DNA of 64,000 bases, from the NCBI RefSeq assembly GCF_030435805.1, contig NC_081295.1, positions 157,637,001 to 157,701,000 on the forward strand, written 5' to 3'. The DNA comes from Mustela lutreola. Its lineage: Eukaryota; Chordata; Mammalia; Carnivora; Mustelidae. The position numbers were made by a program, and so were the translations under genes. Numbering within the stretch: the stretch's first letter is position 1; each line of letters starts with the position of its first letter. This document shows positions 45,886-57,585 of this stretch, piece after piece. Under the pieces are notes generated by a model. It was not told where the DNA came from. It did not search any database and saw nothing but the letters and a program-made list of their open reading frames with translations.

Positions 45886-47000
45886 GACGATTCCCCGGCC
45901 TTGAAATTCAGCTAAAATGTTGCTGGCCTGCCTGAAATGTGAACTTCCAAAGGGGATTCGGAAAGTTCATTCTGCAATGACTTAGGACGGTGACTCCTTC
46001 TCCCCCTTCAAGTGCATCCCTCTGAAGGGGGAAAGTCTACAATGGTTATCCTGGACCTGGCCCCCCGTCGCATTCTGGGGAGCAGAGACCTTGCGACTTT
46101 CACAGATCTCTAAGTGGACAGGAATTGTGCCCAGAATGGCTTCTACACAGAGCCTAACTCATGCCTGTTTGGGGGAATGTAGAAGCAGAGTTGGGGCTGA
46201 ACGGAGCTGAGATGTGGGGGGATTGGGGTGGCGTGAGCCTTGTTTCACGTGGGGGAGGTGTAGGTCTTTGGGAAGCAGGGGCAGATGAGGTTGGCGGTGA
46301 TAGAGTCTCCCGCCCCTTCACCCCTCCCTGAGAGCTCCATTTCGAGCCACACCACAGCCTGGGAGTAGCTGTCTGGCACGGCAAAGGGGAGCTTGAGGAT
46401 GTGGCTGAGGCAAGACCCCGGAGGCGGGAAGAGTGTCCCGGCTTCCCCAGGTGGGCTCAGAGTAATCACAGGGTCCCTGGAAGAAGGTGGGAGGAGGGTC
46501 CCAGTCAGAGAAGATGTGACAACAGGAGCAGAGGGGAGAGCGGCAGGGTCCTGTCAGGAGCCAAGGACCATGGGCAGCCTCTAGAAGGTCCTGGAAAAGG
46601 CAAGAAGGAAGCCTCCCTGGGGGCCTTTGGAAGGCAAGCAGCTCTGTCACCTCTCGGTTTGAGCCCCAGAGGGCCCATGGCCGCCTTCTGACCTCCGGGT
46701 CTGTAAGGTCATACACTGATGCTCTTTTAAGGGAGGAAGGCTGTGGTGGGTTTGTAGGGCAGCGGAGAGGCAGTCAATCCAGACTTCGATGCCAGTGTGC
46801 ACGGCGACCTCAGCACTGAAAACTGCTGTGGCTCGCTGCTCCCCCAGGAAAACCTTGAAAGCTCGGGGAGGACCCTGGGAGCTGACCCCGGGGCTGCGCA
46901 GCTGTCCCTTTGGGGAACTAGATCCGCGGGCCATCGTCCCCTCGGACCCACCGACACACTTCTGCCCCAGACCAGGTGTGCCTCCGCGACAAAAGTCTCG

Positions 47001-47073
47001 TGCCTTCTCTGAGGCTCGAACTCAGGACCTTCAGATTATGAGACTGACGCGCTGCCTACTGCGCTAAGAAGGC
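47001..47073 (-). tRNA. elongator tRNA-Met (anticodon CAT), left palindrome copy
   Basis: A 73-nt gene. The acceptor stem GCCTTCT pairs with AGAAGGC, discriminator A. The anticodon loop CTCATAA gives CAT. The T arm is CTGAGTTCGAGCCTCAG. The first pair G-C and the D-arm TAGCGCAGTAGGCAGC identify the elongator, not the initiator. Terminator TTTT lies at 46991-46994. Identical to the copy at 51004-51076. Confidence 0.97.
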
Positions 47074-47720
47074 ACTGGCTCCCGCCGCCCCTAGCAGAAC
47101 CCTTCCCGCCAGCCCGCTCCCGCTGACGCGCCACCTCTGCAAGGTCCCGCTTTTGTCCCAAGCCGCGCCCCCGAAGGAAGCGTGGGTGCCGGGCCCCCTG
47201 GGTGTCTGCTACCCGAGCCCCGACCCCTGATGGGATCCGGAGCTTATCCTCCATGACACCAGCAGGGGAGGGGGGCGTCCCACGTCGCCGGCCACCCCGC
47301 TCCCGCCGGCAGACCCCGCGCTCGGCTCGGGCGCCTTGCGCACCGCTCAGCGTCACACGCGCGCGGGGTCCCGGGCCTGAGCCGCCTGCGCGCCGACCTC
47401 CAGGCCGCGACAAGGACCGGCGCCGCCCGCACAGCCCCCGACCAGCCGCGTCCCCGGCCGCAGCACCCCGACTCCCGCAGCGCGCGCCACGGCGGGAACG
47501 GGGGCCGGGGACGGTGCGACCCCCGCGGAGCGGGAAGAACACACCCGGGCCGAGGGCACGGCGCCCGGTAAGGCGGACGACGTCGTCACCTCCAGGATCG
47601 CGGTGCGAATCTCCCACGGGCCGTTCATTACTCCGGGGAGGACGGCGGCTCCCGGCTCTCGCCAAGAGACGGGGCGTCATTTGACGAGCTCCGTCCTCTG
47701 TAAAATGGGTTAGCAGCTCT
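47074..47720. promoter_or_regulatory. GC/CpG-rich block upstream of tRNA-Met, left copy
   Basis: CpG-dense stretch directly 5' of the tRNA, mirrored at 50357-51003 with one observed difference. Frames of up to 277 codons on either strand show no domain and are mirrored artefacts. Confidence 0.6.
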
Positions 47721-48005
47721 CCCGGCACTTCAGAGCCTGAGCACTTGACACCAACGGTCCCGCGAATTCTCCGGATTGATGGAACAATAATAGTAACAGA
47801 TATAGAAAAGCTAGTCCAAGTCTGTGGGGGGATAAATATATCCATGAGAATATGATATGATAAATACATCCATGAAAAAGGCTGTCACTGAAGTAGACAA
47901 ATGTCGATGGGGTGTTCAGATAATGGTGCTGAGTAGCTGTCTAGGAAAACCACGCCCTGCCTATCACCTGCAACAATAAAATACATTTGAAATAGATACA
48001 AATTT

Positions 48006-48031
48006 GTGCACGCTTCCGCAGCACATATACT
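48006..48031 (+). pseudogene. 26-nt U6 snRNA 5' fragment with target-site duplication
   Basis: GTGCACGCTTCCGCAGCACA plus TATACT matches the first 26 nt of U6 with two changes. It is flanked by GAAATAGATACAAATTT at 47989-48005 and the same sequence with one extra A at 48032-48049. No poly-A tail. The left insertion junction TTT/GAAA fits an L1 endonuclease site. Confidence 0.8.
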
Positions 48032-48389
48032 GAAATAGATACAAAATTTAAAAGAAGGGATAAAACCACAAATTACTAACATCCCTGAGACAGATATTTT
48101 TATAACTTTGGTGTATAAAACTAATTTTTGAAAAAATTCAGAGACAATTAAAGTGACATAACCCACTATATTTAGACAATATTCTGCTTAGATATACCCT
48201 CATCCTCTAGAAAAATACATAAGCAAGGTGAAAAAGTCAAATGAAAAAATGGGGGAAATGTGTAAGTTGTGTTATGAAGAGTTAATTTTCTTAGTATAAG
48301 TAAAGAAACCTCAGCAAGAAAAATTCCAACTTGCGGGAAAAACTTAAAGATATAAATACTGAGTTCATGAAGAGGGAGAACCATGGGCT

Positions 48390-48485
48390 CCTGCCTGACT
48401 CCGTTGGTTAAGTTCTTAGCTCTTGGCCTTAGCCCAGGTATTGATCTCAGGGCTCTGAGTTCAAGCCCCGTGTTGTAAAGAAGAA
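48390..48485 (+). mobile_element. short tRNA-type SINE, old subfamily
   Basis: 'actccgttggttaagttctt' and 'tgagttcaagccccgtgttg'; no CT-rich middle. Confidence 0.6.
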
Positions 48486-48654
48486 AGAGGAATATTTATG
48501 AGAGTACTATAAAGTGTGAAAAGATCATTAACTTTACTCTCAAGAAAAATTCAAAAGTGAAACTACAGTAGGATCCTCCCTTTTCCCTATCAGACTGGCC
48601 AACAAACAAACAAAAACCACTGTTTGCAGGAATGTTGCATATTAGCAAACAAAG

Positions 48655-49130
48655 TTGAGTTCTTTCCTATGGCTCCTGTAGCAAATTACCACAAGCCCTG
48701 TGGCTCAAAGTGGCAGAATCCGTATTTCCTCCCTCATAGTTTGAGAGGCCAGAAGTCCAAAAGTCAGTATTACTGGGGAGAAATCAAGGTGTTGACAAGG
48801 TCATATTGGCTATTGAGCCTGTGGGGGAGAATGTGTCCTTGCTTTTTCCAGATTCTAGTGGCTGCCAGTGTCCCTGGCTTGTCTCTGCATCTGTATCAAC
48901 ATACCTTTCCCCTTCTCTCTTGGACAAAGGGCACAAGGACACTTGTGATGACATTTCAGGTCCGCCTGAATCATACAGGATAAATTCCCCATCTCAAGAT
49001 CCTTAACTGAATCTCTTCTGCCAAGACTCCTCCAGTATTTGGCCATATAAGGTAATAGTTACAGATTTCCGGAATTAGAACAGAGATATCTTGGGGGGGG
49101 GGCTTTTTTCAGTCTATGGCAGGTATCAAC
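48655..49130 (-). mobile_element. MaLR (MLT1-like) LTR fossil
   Basis: 'gctcctgtagcaaattacca', 'aggccagaagtccaaaagtc' and 'aaatcaaggtgttgacaagg' follow the reversed MLT1 consensus. Strongly diverged and ancient; no internal part seen. Confidence 0.6.
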
Positions 49131-49154
49131 AACCTGATTCCTACACCTACAGGC

Positions 49155-49325
49155 AATGGATTACTTGGTCCTAACCTTAGTCTCCTCTGTGAAATGGGAA
49201 TAATAATATAAACTTCCTTATGTAATATTGAGAATATTCTATGACTTAATACATGTAAGGAACTTATGGCACTATCTGGAGCTTAGCTGGAGATAAATGG
49301 CAATTAATTGTCATTAGTACAATGT
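49155..49325 (-). mobile_element. MIR fragment
   Basis: 'gtctcctctgtgaaatggga' and 'acttaatacatgtaaggaac' match the reversed MIR. Confidence 0.65.
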
Positions 49326-49686
49326 TGGTCAGGGTGTCAAGGAAACAGTTGCTTCCCTGGAGCTGCAGGAAGATAAATTAGTAATATTTAGGGAAGACTA
49401 AGCCAAGATACACCAAAATTACCATCACAAATATGATTTGACTGAGCCACTGTGCTTTTAGAAAGTTCTCTAATATTGCGCCTTTCTGAAATGCTGATAT
49501 AACTTATTGCAACACCATTTATATAGTTAAATGTGGCTGGTGAAGCCCAAATGGGGTGTTGGTGTGGAACTAGTTATATTTATAGGTGTATGTGCTGTCA
49601 CGTTTTTGTTAATTGGGAACTTTAAGAAGGCTTTACTCATTTCTGTAAAACCTTTTGACTTTAGGTCTAACTCGCAACATAAAGGC

Positions 49687-49768
49687 TGGCAGCGGTGGGA
49701 TTCGAACCCACGCCCCCGAAGAGACTGGAGCCTTAATCCAGCGCCTTAGACCGCTCGGCCACGCTACC
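49687..49768 (-). tRNA. tRNA-Leu (anticodon AAG)
   Basis: An 82-nt class II tRNA. The acceptor stem GGTAGCG pairs with CGCTGCC, discriminator A. The anticodon loop TTAAGGC sits on CTGGA/TCCAG, giving AAG. The long variable arm is TCTCTTCGGGGGC and the T arm GTGGGTTCGAATCCCAC. A TTTT run occurs about 35 bases downstream (near 49647-49653). It lies in the palindrome spacer and is single-copy here. Confidence 0.97.
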
Positions 49769-49849
49769 ACACACTTGCCCTCAAGGCGTTCTTCTGGATT
49801 CTTTAAGTCTACAGGAGAGCTCCCCTGACTCCCCAGTTCTTTCTCTCCT

Positions 49850-50160
49850 GTGTTTCTCTGGATTCACTGCGGTGAGACCCCCGCAAACGGCACGGGTGGG
49901 ACTTTCTCCCCGGGGGACCCGCAAAGCCTCGAATCGGGGCTCCAGGCCCGCGGGTACAAAACCGAGGGCGTGTCCAGCCCTGGAGGGCGTCCCTGCGCTC
50001 GCACCGGGCGAAGTCGCGGGGGAAGCAACCTGCAGACGTGTACTTTCCGGGTGGGCCGTACGGTCCCGCTGGACGCAGGACAGGCCCCCGGGGACTGACC
50101 CCAGTCCCACCCATCGCGTCCCAGCCGTCCCCCCCACGGTTGCGGACCTACGCCAGTCAC
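49850..50160. promoter_or_regulatory. GC-rich block upstream of tRNA-Leu
   Basis: GC/CpG-rich stretch about 80 bp 5' of the tRNA-Leu gene, bounded by AT-rich DNA on both sides. Short frames are not credible genes. Confidence 0.5.
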
Positions 50161-50356
50161 TGAGACTGGCTGGCTCTCGCTTTCCCAACTACAAAGTGAC
50201 ATGAGAAAAAAACTTCCCTGAAGAAGAGTGGCAGATTGATTTCGTCCGTTCCTGTAAGGGGTTTAGAGCATTTCCCAGTAAAGCTTTTTATCAATGTTCG
50301 TATGGGAGAATTCGCGGGACCGTTGGTGTCAAGTGCTCAGGCTCTGAAGTGCCGGG

Positions 50357-51003
50357 AGAGCTGCTAACCCATTTTACAGAGGACGGAGCTCGTCAAAGGA
50401 CGCCCCGTCTCTTGGCGAGAGCCGGGAGCCGCCGTCCTCCCCGGAGTAATGAACGGCCCGTGGGAGATTCGCACCGCGATCCTGGAGGTGACGACGTCGT
50501 CCGCCTTACCGGGCGCCGTGCCCTCGGCCCGGGTGTGTTCTTCCCGCTCCGCGGGGGTCGCACCGTCCCCGGCCCCCGTTCCCGCCGTGGCGCGCGCTGC
50601 GGGAGTCGGGGTGCTGCGGCCGGGGACGCGGCTGGTCGGGGGCTGTGCGGGCGGCGCCGGTCCTTGTCGCGGCCTGGAGGTCGGCGCGCAGGCGGCTCAG
50701 GCCCGGGACCCCGCGCGCGTGTGACGCTGAGCGGTGCGCAAGGCGCCCGAGCCGAGCGCGGGGTCTGCCGGCGGGAGCGGGGTGGCCGGCGACGTGGGAC
50801 GCCCCCCTCCCCTGCTGGTGTCATGGAGGATAAGCTCCGGATCCCATCAGGGGTCGGGGCTCGGGTAGCAGACACCCAGGGGGCCCGGCACCCACGCTTC
50901 CTTCGGGGGCGCGGCTTGGGACAAAAGCGGGACCTTGCAGAGGTGGCGCGTCAGCGGGAGCGGGCTGGCGGGAAGGGTTCTGCTAGGGGCGGCGGGAGCC
51001 AGT
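50357..51003. promoter_or_regulatory. GC/CpG-rich block upstream of tRNA-Met, right copy
   Basis: Mirror of 47074-47720, directly 5' of the plus-strand tRNA-Met. Confidence 0.6.
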
Positions 51004-51076
51004 GCCTTCTTAGCGCAGTAGGCAGCGCGTCAGTCTCATAATCTGAAGGTCCTGAGTTCGAGCCTCAGAGAAGGCA
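51004..51076 (+). tRNA. elongator tRNA-Met (anticodon CAT), right palindrome copy
   Basis: Identical to 47001-47073 but on the opposite strand. Acceptor GCCTTCT/AGAAGGC, loop CTCATAA, discriminator A. Terminator TTTT at 51083-51086. The two Met genes diverge in the sense that their upstream blocks face each other across the spacer. Confidence 0.97.
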
Positions 51077-52191
51077 CGAGACTTTTGTCGCGGAGGCACA
51101 CCTGGTCTGGGGCAGAAGTGTGTCGGTGGGTCCGAGGGGACGATGGCCCGCGGATCTAGTTCCCCAAAGGGACAGCTGCGCAGCCCCGGGGTCAGCTCCC
51201 AGGGTCCTCCCCGAGCTTTCAAGGTTTTCCTGGGGGAGCAGCGAGCCACAGCAGTTTTCAGTGCTGAGGTCGCCGTGCACACTGGCATCGAAGTCTGGAT
51301 TGACTGCCTCTCCGCTGCCCTACAAACCCACCACAGCCTTCCTCCCTTAAAAGAGCATCAGTGTATGACCTTACAGACCCGGAGGTCAGAAGGCGGCCAT
51401 GGGCCCTCTGGGGCTCAAACCGAGAGGTGACAGAGCTGCTTGCCTTCCAAAGGCCCCCAGGGAGGCTTCCTTCTTGCCTTTTCCAGGACCTTCTAGAGGC
51501 TGCCCATGGTCCTTGGCTCCTGACAGGACCCTGCCGCTCTCCCCTCTGCTCCTGTTGTCACATCTTCTCTGACTGGGACCCTCCTCCCACCTTCTTCCAG
51601 GGACCCTGTGATTACTCTGAGCCCACCTGGGGAAGCCGGGACACTCTTCCCGCCTCCGGGGTCTTGCCTCAGCCACATCCTCAAGCTCCCCTTTGCCGTG
51701 CCAGACAGCTACTCCCAGGCTGTGGTGTGGCTCGAAATGGAGCTCTCAGGGAGGGGTGAAGGGGCGGGAGACTCTATCACCGCCAACCTCATCTGCCCCT
51801 GCTTCCCAAAGACCTACACCTCCCCCACGTGAAACAAGGCTCACGCCACCCCAATCCCCCCACATCTCAGCTCCGTTCAGCCCCAACTCTGCTTCTACAT
51901 TCCCCCAAACAGGCATGAGTTAGGCTCTGTGTAGAAGCCATTCTGGGCACAATTCCTGTCCACTTAGAGATCTGTGAAAGTCGCAAGGTCTCTGCTCCCC
52001 AGAATGCGACGGGGGGCCAGGTCCAGGATAACCATTGTAGACTTTCCCCCTTCAGAGGGATGCACTTGAAGGGGGAGAAGGAGTCACCGTCCTAAGTCAT
52101 TGCAGAATGAACTTTCCGAATCCCCTTTGGAAGTTCACATTTCAGGCAGGCCAGCAACATTTTAGCTGAATTTCAAGGCCGGGGAATCGTC

Positions 52192-53060
52192 CCCTCTGGC
52201 TAGAGCCAACCAACTGAATGGGAGAAGATATTTGCAAATGACACATCTGATAAAGGGTTATTGTCCAAGATATATACAGAGCTGATACAACAGAACTCCA
52301 GAGACAGACAACCCAGGTCAAAAACGGGCAGAAGACACGAACAGACATTGCTCCGAAGGTGACAGACACGTGGCCAACAGACACATGACAAGATGCGCAA
52401 CATCACTCGTCATCGGGGAAATGGAAGTCAAAACTACCATGAGAGGTCACCGAGCCCCGTCAGTACGGATAACGTCAACAGCTCGAGAAAGAACAAGTGC
52501 TGGCGAGGATGTGCAGAAAGGGGACCCCTCGTGCACTGCTGGTGGGGACGCAGATTGGTGCAGTCATTGTGGAACACTGTGGAGGTTCCTCAGAAATCTA
52601 AAAATAAAACTATCCTATGATCCAGGAATCACACTACTGGGTATTTACCTAAGAAATACAAAAACACTTGCAGCATTACCAACCAGAGCCAAATCATGGG
52701 AGCAGCCCAGTGTGCACTGACCCATGAGGTGAGCAGGAAGGTGTGGTCTCTGCCTACAGTGGGGCTGTGAGCCAGCGGTGAGAGGAGGAGGAACTGCCGC
52801 CTGCAGCAGGGGTGCAGCTAGAGGGCACCAGGCCAAGCGACAGCAGTCAGTCAGCCACAGACCTGCGAGTACCGTTAAGACTTTCCTCATATATGGAATT
52901 TAGGAAACAAAACAAATGAGTAGAGGAAAAAAAAAAAAAAAACCGAGAAAACGGAGAGACAGAGAAACCCAGAAACAAACTATTAACTTTAGGGAACAAA
53001 CTGATGGTTACCAGAGGGGCGGTAGGAGTGTGGGGTAAAGCGGTGGTAGGGATTAAAGAG
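52192..53060 (+). mobile_element. L1 3' fragment in the right palindrome arm
   Basis: 'gaatgggagaagatatttgc', 'aatcacactactgggtattt' and 'aaacaaactgatggttacca' run to the L1 3' end. The part from about 52750 to 52870 is not clearly L1. Confidence 0.85.
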
Positions 53061-53079
53061 CACAGTTCTCATGATGGAA

Positions 53080-55090
53080 AAAAATACACATAAATTGAGC
53101 TGTTTCCTTTCTCATTGTTGAGTTTTAAGAGTTCTTTGCATATGTTGGGTAGCAGTCCTTTCTCAGATATGTCTTTTGCAAATATGTTCTCCCAGTCTGT
53201 GGCGTGTCTTCTCATTTTCTTAGTCGTGTCTTGCAGGACAGAAATTCTAAATTCTCCTGAACTCTAGCTTATCAGGTTTTCCTGCCACGAATCGTGTTTT
53301 TGGTGTTGTGTCTAAGAAGTTACCAGTAAACCCAGAGTCACCTATGTTTTCCTCTGTGTTACTTTCCGGAATGTCATGGTTTTATATTTTAATATAGGTC
53401 TAGGATCCATTTTGAGTGTAGTTTTCTACAGGGCTAAGGCCTGTGTCTAGATTCTTTGCCTGTCTGTTTTTGTCTTTTGCACGTGGACATCCATTGGTTC
53501 CAGGAACACTTGTTGAAGGGCTGTGCCTGCTTCATGACCTGCCTTTGCTCAACAAACTGTTGAATGTGTGGGTCTCTCTCTGGGCTCTCTTCTGCTCCAT
53601 TGATCTGTTTATCTATCTTTCTTTTTTTTAAACCAACACCACACTGTCTTTATTATTGTCACTTTAGGGTAAATCTGCGCTCAGATAGTGACAGTCCTCT
53701 GACTTTGTTCTTCAGTTTTGTGCTGTTTATTCTGAGTCTTTTGTGTCTACATATAAGCTTTAGAATCATTTTGTGAATATTTGTGAACAACTTTCTGTAA
53801 TTCTGATTGGGTTGCACTGAATCTATAGATCAAGCTGGGAGGAACTGACATCTTGATAATATTGAGGCATTTTATCCTTTTATATGAAATATCTATTTAT
53901 TTAGATCTTTTCTTTCTTACATCAGAGTTTTATAATTTACCTCATCTATCCCGTACATATTTTGTTGGGTTTATACATAAGATTTCTCTCTTTTTTTCAC
54001 TGGTGATATAAATGATATTGTGTTTTTAACTTCAAATTCCACTTGTTCATTGCTGGTATATAAGACACAATTGACTTTTGTATATTAACTTTGTATCCTT
54101 TATCCTTTCCATAGTTTGATTATTAGTTTCACGAATTTTTCTTTTTGGCACTTTGGGATATCTATGTAGATAATCATATCAGGTATGAACAAAGACAATT
54201 TTATTTCTTTGTATACCTTTTATTTCCTTTACTATCTTACGGCAGTAGCTAGGATTTCCAGGATGATGTTGAATAAGAGCGGTGAGAGTTGGCATCCTTG
54301 CCTTGTTCCTGATATGAGCAGGAAAGCATCTTAGATCTTAGTTCCTCGTCAATAATGTTAGTAGTAGGTTTCTTGTAGATGCTCTTTATTAAGCTGAGGA
54401 ATTCCCCTCTATTCCTAGTTTGCTAAGAGCTTTTTATTAGGAATGGGTATTGGGTTTTGTCAAACGCTTTCTCTGCATCTATTAAGATGATCATGTGATT
54501 CTTGTCTTTAGCCTGTTGGTCTGATGGATTGCCTTAATTGATTTTTCAAAATTGAACCAGCCTTGCACACCAGGAATAAATCCCAATTGGTTAGGTGTAT
54601 AATTCTTTTTACACATTGCTAGATTCAATTGGCTAATATTTTGTTGAGGATTTTTACATACATATTCATGAAAGATATTGTGTTTTTAAATTTTTTACTG
54701 GCTACAAATGACCTCACAAGAAATTTTTTTTTTTGAGGAAGACCTTATTGCACCTTAACTTTTGAAGGATAACTTCTTTTTCTTTTTTTTTTTTTTTTAG
54801 GGTAGTTCTTTTCTATTAACACTTTAAATATTTCGCTCCACTCATGCTGGGTGTTCTCTGAGCTTCCTGGAAATGTGCTTTGCTTCTATTATTAGTTTGG
54901 GAAATTCTCAATAACTATTGCTTCAAATATTTCCTCAGTTCCCTTTTCTCTTTCATCTCCTTATTTCCCATTAAGCATATGTTATGCCCTTTGTGATTTC
55001 CCCATATTTCTTGGGTATTCTGTTCTTTTTCATTCACTTTTTTTCCTCTTTGAATTTCAGTTTTGGAAGCTTCTATTAATATTTTCTCAA
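53080..55090 (-). mobile_element. L1 fragment in inverse orientation
   Basis: Reversed L1 ORF2: 'catatgttgggtagcagtcc', 'gagagttggcatccttgcct' and 'agccttgcacaccaggaata'. Long but riddled with stops. Only its 3'-proximal part has a counterpart in the left arm. Confidence 0.85.
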
Positions 55091-55099
55091 GATTGTTGA

Positions 55100-55895
55100 T
55101 TCCTTTCTCATTTGTAGACAGAATTATAATGATGCAACAATAAAGGTCAGTCAGCCACCAATTTTCTTAATACTCCTCCTGTTCTATGCCAAAACCTTGG
55201 CTTTTCAAAAGGTCTCATTATCAGGATCTGGTACACAATGTGAATGCCCTCCTCAGATCTAAAGCTTTGGGTTGAATTTTTCCATAGGACAACTTTGTTC
55301 AATTGATCAAATATGAAGGATTAGTAAAAAAAAAAAAAAAAAAAATTCCAGAGCAAGTTTCTTAGGTCCTTATATCATACTCTCAGACAGAGCTACAGGA
55401 GTATGTAACTTATGGGGGGAGTGATCCTCAGAAGGCGGGACAGGAAACAGCAACACAAAGATGTAGCCTTGGATAAAGTCTGCCTTAGCCTGACCCTTGG
55501 AAAAGGGGGGTCTTGAGTATTCATAACAAAGCAGAGTGGTCACTGAGTTAAAGGGTTTGGAGTTTTCTGCCTGTCCCTCCCATTCCTTAGTTATTGGTGT
55601 AGCTGATAATGGAGTGCTCATCTATTCTATGAGATGTCTCTAAATAGTCAAGGTCAAGTCAATGGAAAAGGTCACATGGATAAACCATTGGGAGGATGGG
55701 TGTGGAGTCCTGAAAACAAAACAAAACAAAACCCAGAAAGGGGGAAGAAACTGTATTACTGTAAGACAACTAGGTAAGTGGAAGATACTCTGAAAATTTA
55801 AAGTGAAGTGTGAATGTCCCATGGATTATCTATTAATTTAGGAGACATTATAGATTTTATTTCTTTGCTAATATAAACCATTCATTTTGTTTCAA
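55100..55895. other. unassigned DNA between L1 and LTR
   Basis: No gene or named repeat seen; a poly-A run lies near 55327-55345. Confidence 0.35.
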
Positions 55896-55900
55896 TGCTT

Positions 55901-56366
55901 TGTATCAGTTTCCTAGAGCTGTCATAACAAATTAGTACAAACTGGGTGACGTAAAACAACAGAAAATTATTCTCTCATCGTTCTGGAGGTCAGAGTTTAA
56001 AATCACGCTGTGGGCAGGGCCAGGCTTGCTCTTAAGGTTCTAAGGAAAAACACTTCTGTGCCTCTTCCAGCTGCTGAGGGTTCTGACAATCCTTGGTGCT
56101 CCTTTGTGGTCAAATAACAGACAACTCTGCCTCTGTCTTCACACGGCCTTCTTCCCGGTGTGTCTGAGTCACTGAGTCCAAAACTCCTTTTCTGTCCTCT
56201 TCCAAAGACACCAGTCCCTGGATTATGACCCACCCTAATCTGTTGTGACCTCATCATGAATTGATTACATCTGCAAAAGCCCTATCTTCAAATAAGGTCA
56301 CATTCACAGGTACTAGTGGTTAGGACTTCAACCTATATTTTGGGGAACACAATTCAACTCATAACG
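55901..56366 (-). mobile_element. MaLR (MLT1-type) solo LTR fossil
   Basis: 'tgtatcagtttcctagagct', 'ataaggtcacattcacaggt' and 'aacacaattcaactcataac' follow the reversed MLT1 consensus from end to end. Ancient; no internal region attached. Confidence 0.82.
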
Positions 56367-56489
56367 TGCTTGGAACCTTGGTCTATAAATTTAGGACAAT
56401 ACCTCAGAGGGCTATGGCAGTGGTTAAACACCTGACACCCAGTCAATTAACAACAACAACAACAGTAATAATAATAGGCAGCATGAGAG

Positions 56490-56690
56490 TAGATCTTACT
56501 GATTGCTCATTTATGTGCCAGACACCCTTGTAAAATATGTTGTGCGCCCCTGTAAACTATCAGGCACACCTATTGCAATTTCTGTCTCTCATTTGATGAC
56601 AGTGATGCCCATTGAGCTGAAGCAATTTGCCAGAAGTCCCCTGGCTGTCCGGTGGAGCTGCTGAGGTTGAACACAGACCGTGACCCAGGT
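56490..56690 (+). mobile_element. MIR fragment
   Basis: 'tgctcatttatgtgccagac' followed later by 'ctgaagcaatttgccagaag'. Diverged. Confidence 0.5.
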
Positions 56691-57009
56691 CAATGACGTC
56701 CTAATCAAAACGAACAGAGGTGAGGTCTGGGCATAGCTGGGGAACACTTTGCTGATTGTTTAGTCCTGCTGTGTATGGTCCTTAGAGTAATACAGTAGCC
56801 ACTTCATGACTATGTCTTATTAAAATATTAAAAAAACAATTTTGAAACGTTTGCCCTTGATATTCTCCAAGAGACAGGATAACGTTCTCTGATGACCCTG
56901 CCCCATCCTACATACTCCCTTTATTATCTTCTTGCTTAACTTTCTCCATAGACTTCATCAGTATCTCATATACTTATGATTTTGCATATTCATGTCTTTA
57001 TTTTCTGTG

Positions 57010-57110
57010 TCATGCTAGGGGAATGTACGATCCAGGACGGCAATGATTTCTGTTAGCTGGGTTCACTGCTGTATTTCCTGCTCTTGGAAATATGCCTGGG
57101 CGTTTACCAG
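57010..57110. mobile_element. L2-like 3' end
   Basis: 'gggttcactgctgtatttcc' and 'tggaaatatgcctgg' resemble an L2 3' end. Confidence 0.45.
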
Positions 57111-57585
57111 AGCTGCGGACAGGGGATGGGGCGAAGTGCGTAAAGGCAGACAAAAGGTATAAACCTCCAGTTATGAGATAAATATGTCCTGGGGATGTCA
57201 CATACACCATGGTGACCACACTTAACAGTACTGTTTTATATATTTGAGAGTAGCTAAGAGGGTAAATCTTAAAAGTTCTCATCACGAGCGGAAAAAACCT
57301 TGCAACTAAACAGAAAGGAGGGGACGGGGAAAAGGGAAGCAAGCAAGCAAGCCCGCCATATAAGAGATCAGCGGTGAGTGTTGCTGGATTAATGGATGGA
57401 AGGATGGGAGACAAGAAGGCACTGAGGTTCTATAAATCCCCAGGGCTGAAACTAAGCCACCCTGGTAACTGGCAGAATTCTCCAACCTAAAAGTGTGGAG
57501 GTTCCTCAAGACATTGAAAATAGAGCTACCCTATGACCCACTAATTGCACTACTGGGTATTTACCCCAAAGATACAAATATACTG

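Larger units (their letters stand above)
44680..47772 (+). repeat. left arm of a large inverted repeat
   Basis: Reverse complement of 50305 to about 53420. For the inner part, left plus right coordinate equals 98077 with no gap (checked at several frame ends between 45187 and 47684 and at both tRNA-Met genes). From about 45245 to 47772 I found one mismatch (A near 47677 against C). Outside 45240, mismatches and indels rise quickly. The inner edge is sharp: 'gaattctcc' is shared and then the sequences part. Confidence 0.93.
47773..50304. other. spacer between the palindrome arms
   Basis: About 2.53 kb of single-copy DNA containing the tRNA-Leu gene, a U6 fragment, one LTR fossil, a SINE and a MIR. 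Confidence 0.85.
50305..53420 (-). repeat. right arm of a large inverted repeat
   Basis: Mirror of 47772 back to about 44680, carrying tRNA-Met, its GC-rich block, about 1.1 kb of unassigned sequence and an L1 end. It lacks the two SINEs found in the left arm. It retains a segment at 53010-53050 (around 'ctgatggttaccagaggggc') that the left arm has lost. Confidence 0.93.

Noticed and set aside
47036-47869. 277-codon frame and its mirror at 50349-51041
   Set aside because: It crosses a tRNA gene, and the mirror copy adds no independent evidence because the DNA itself is duplicated.
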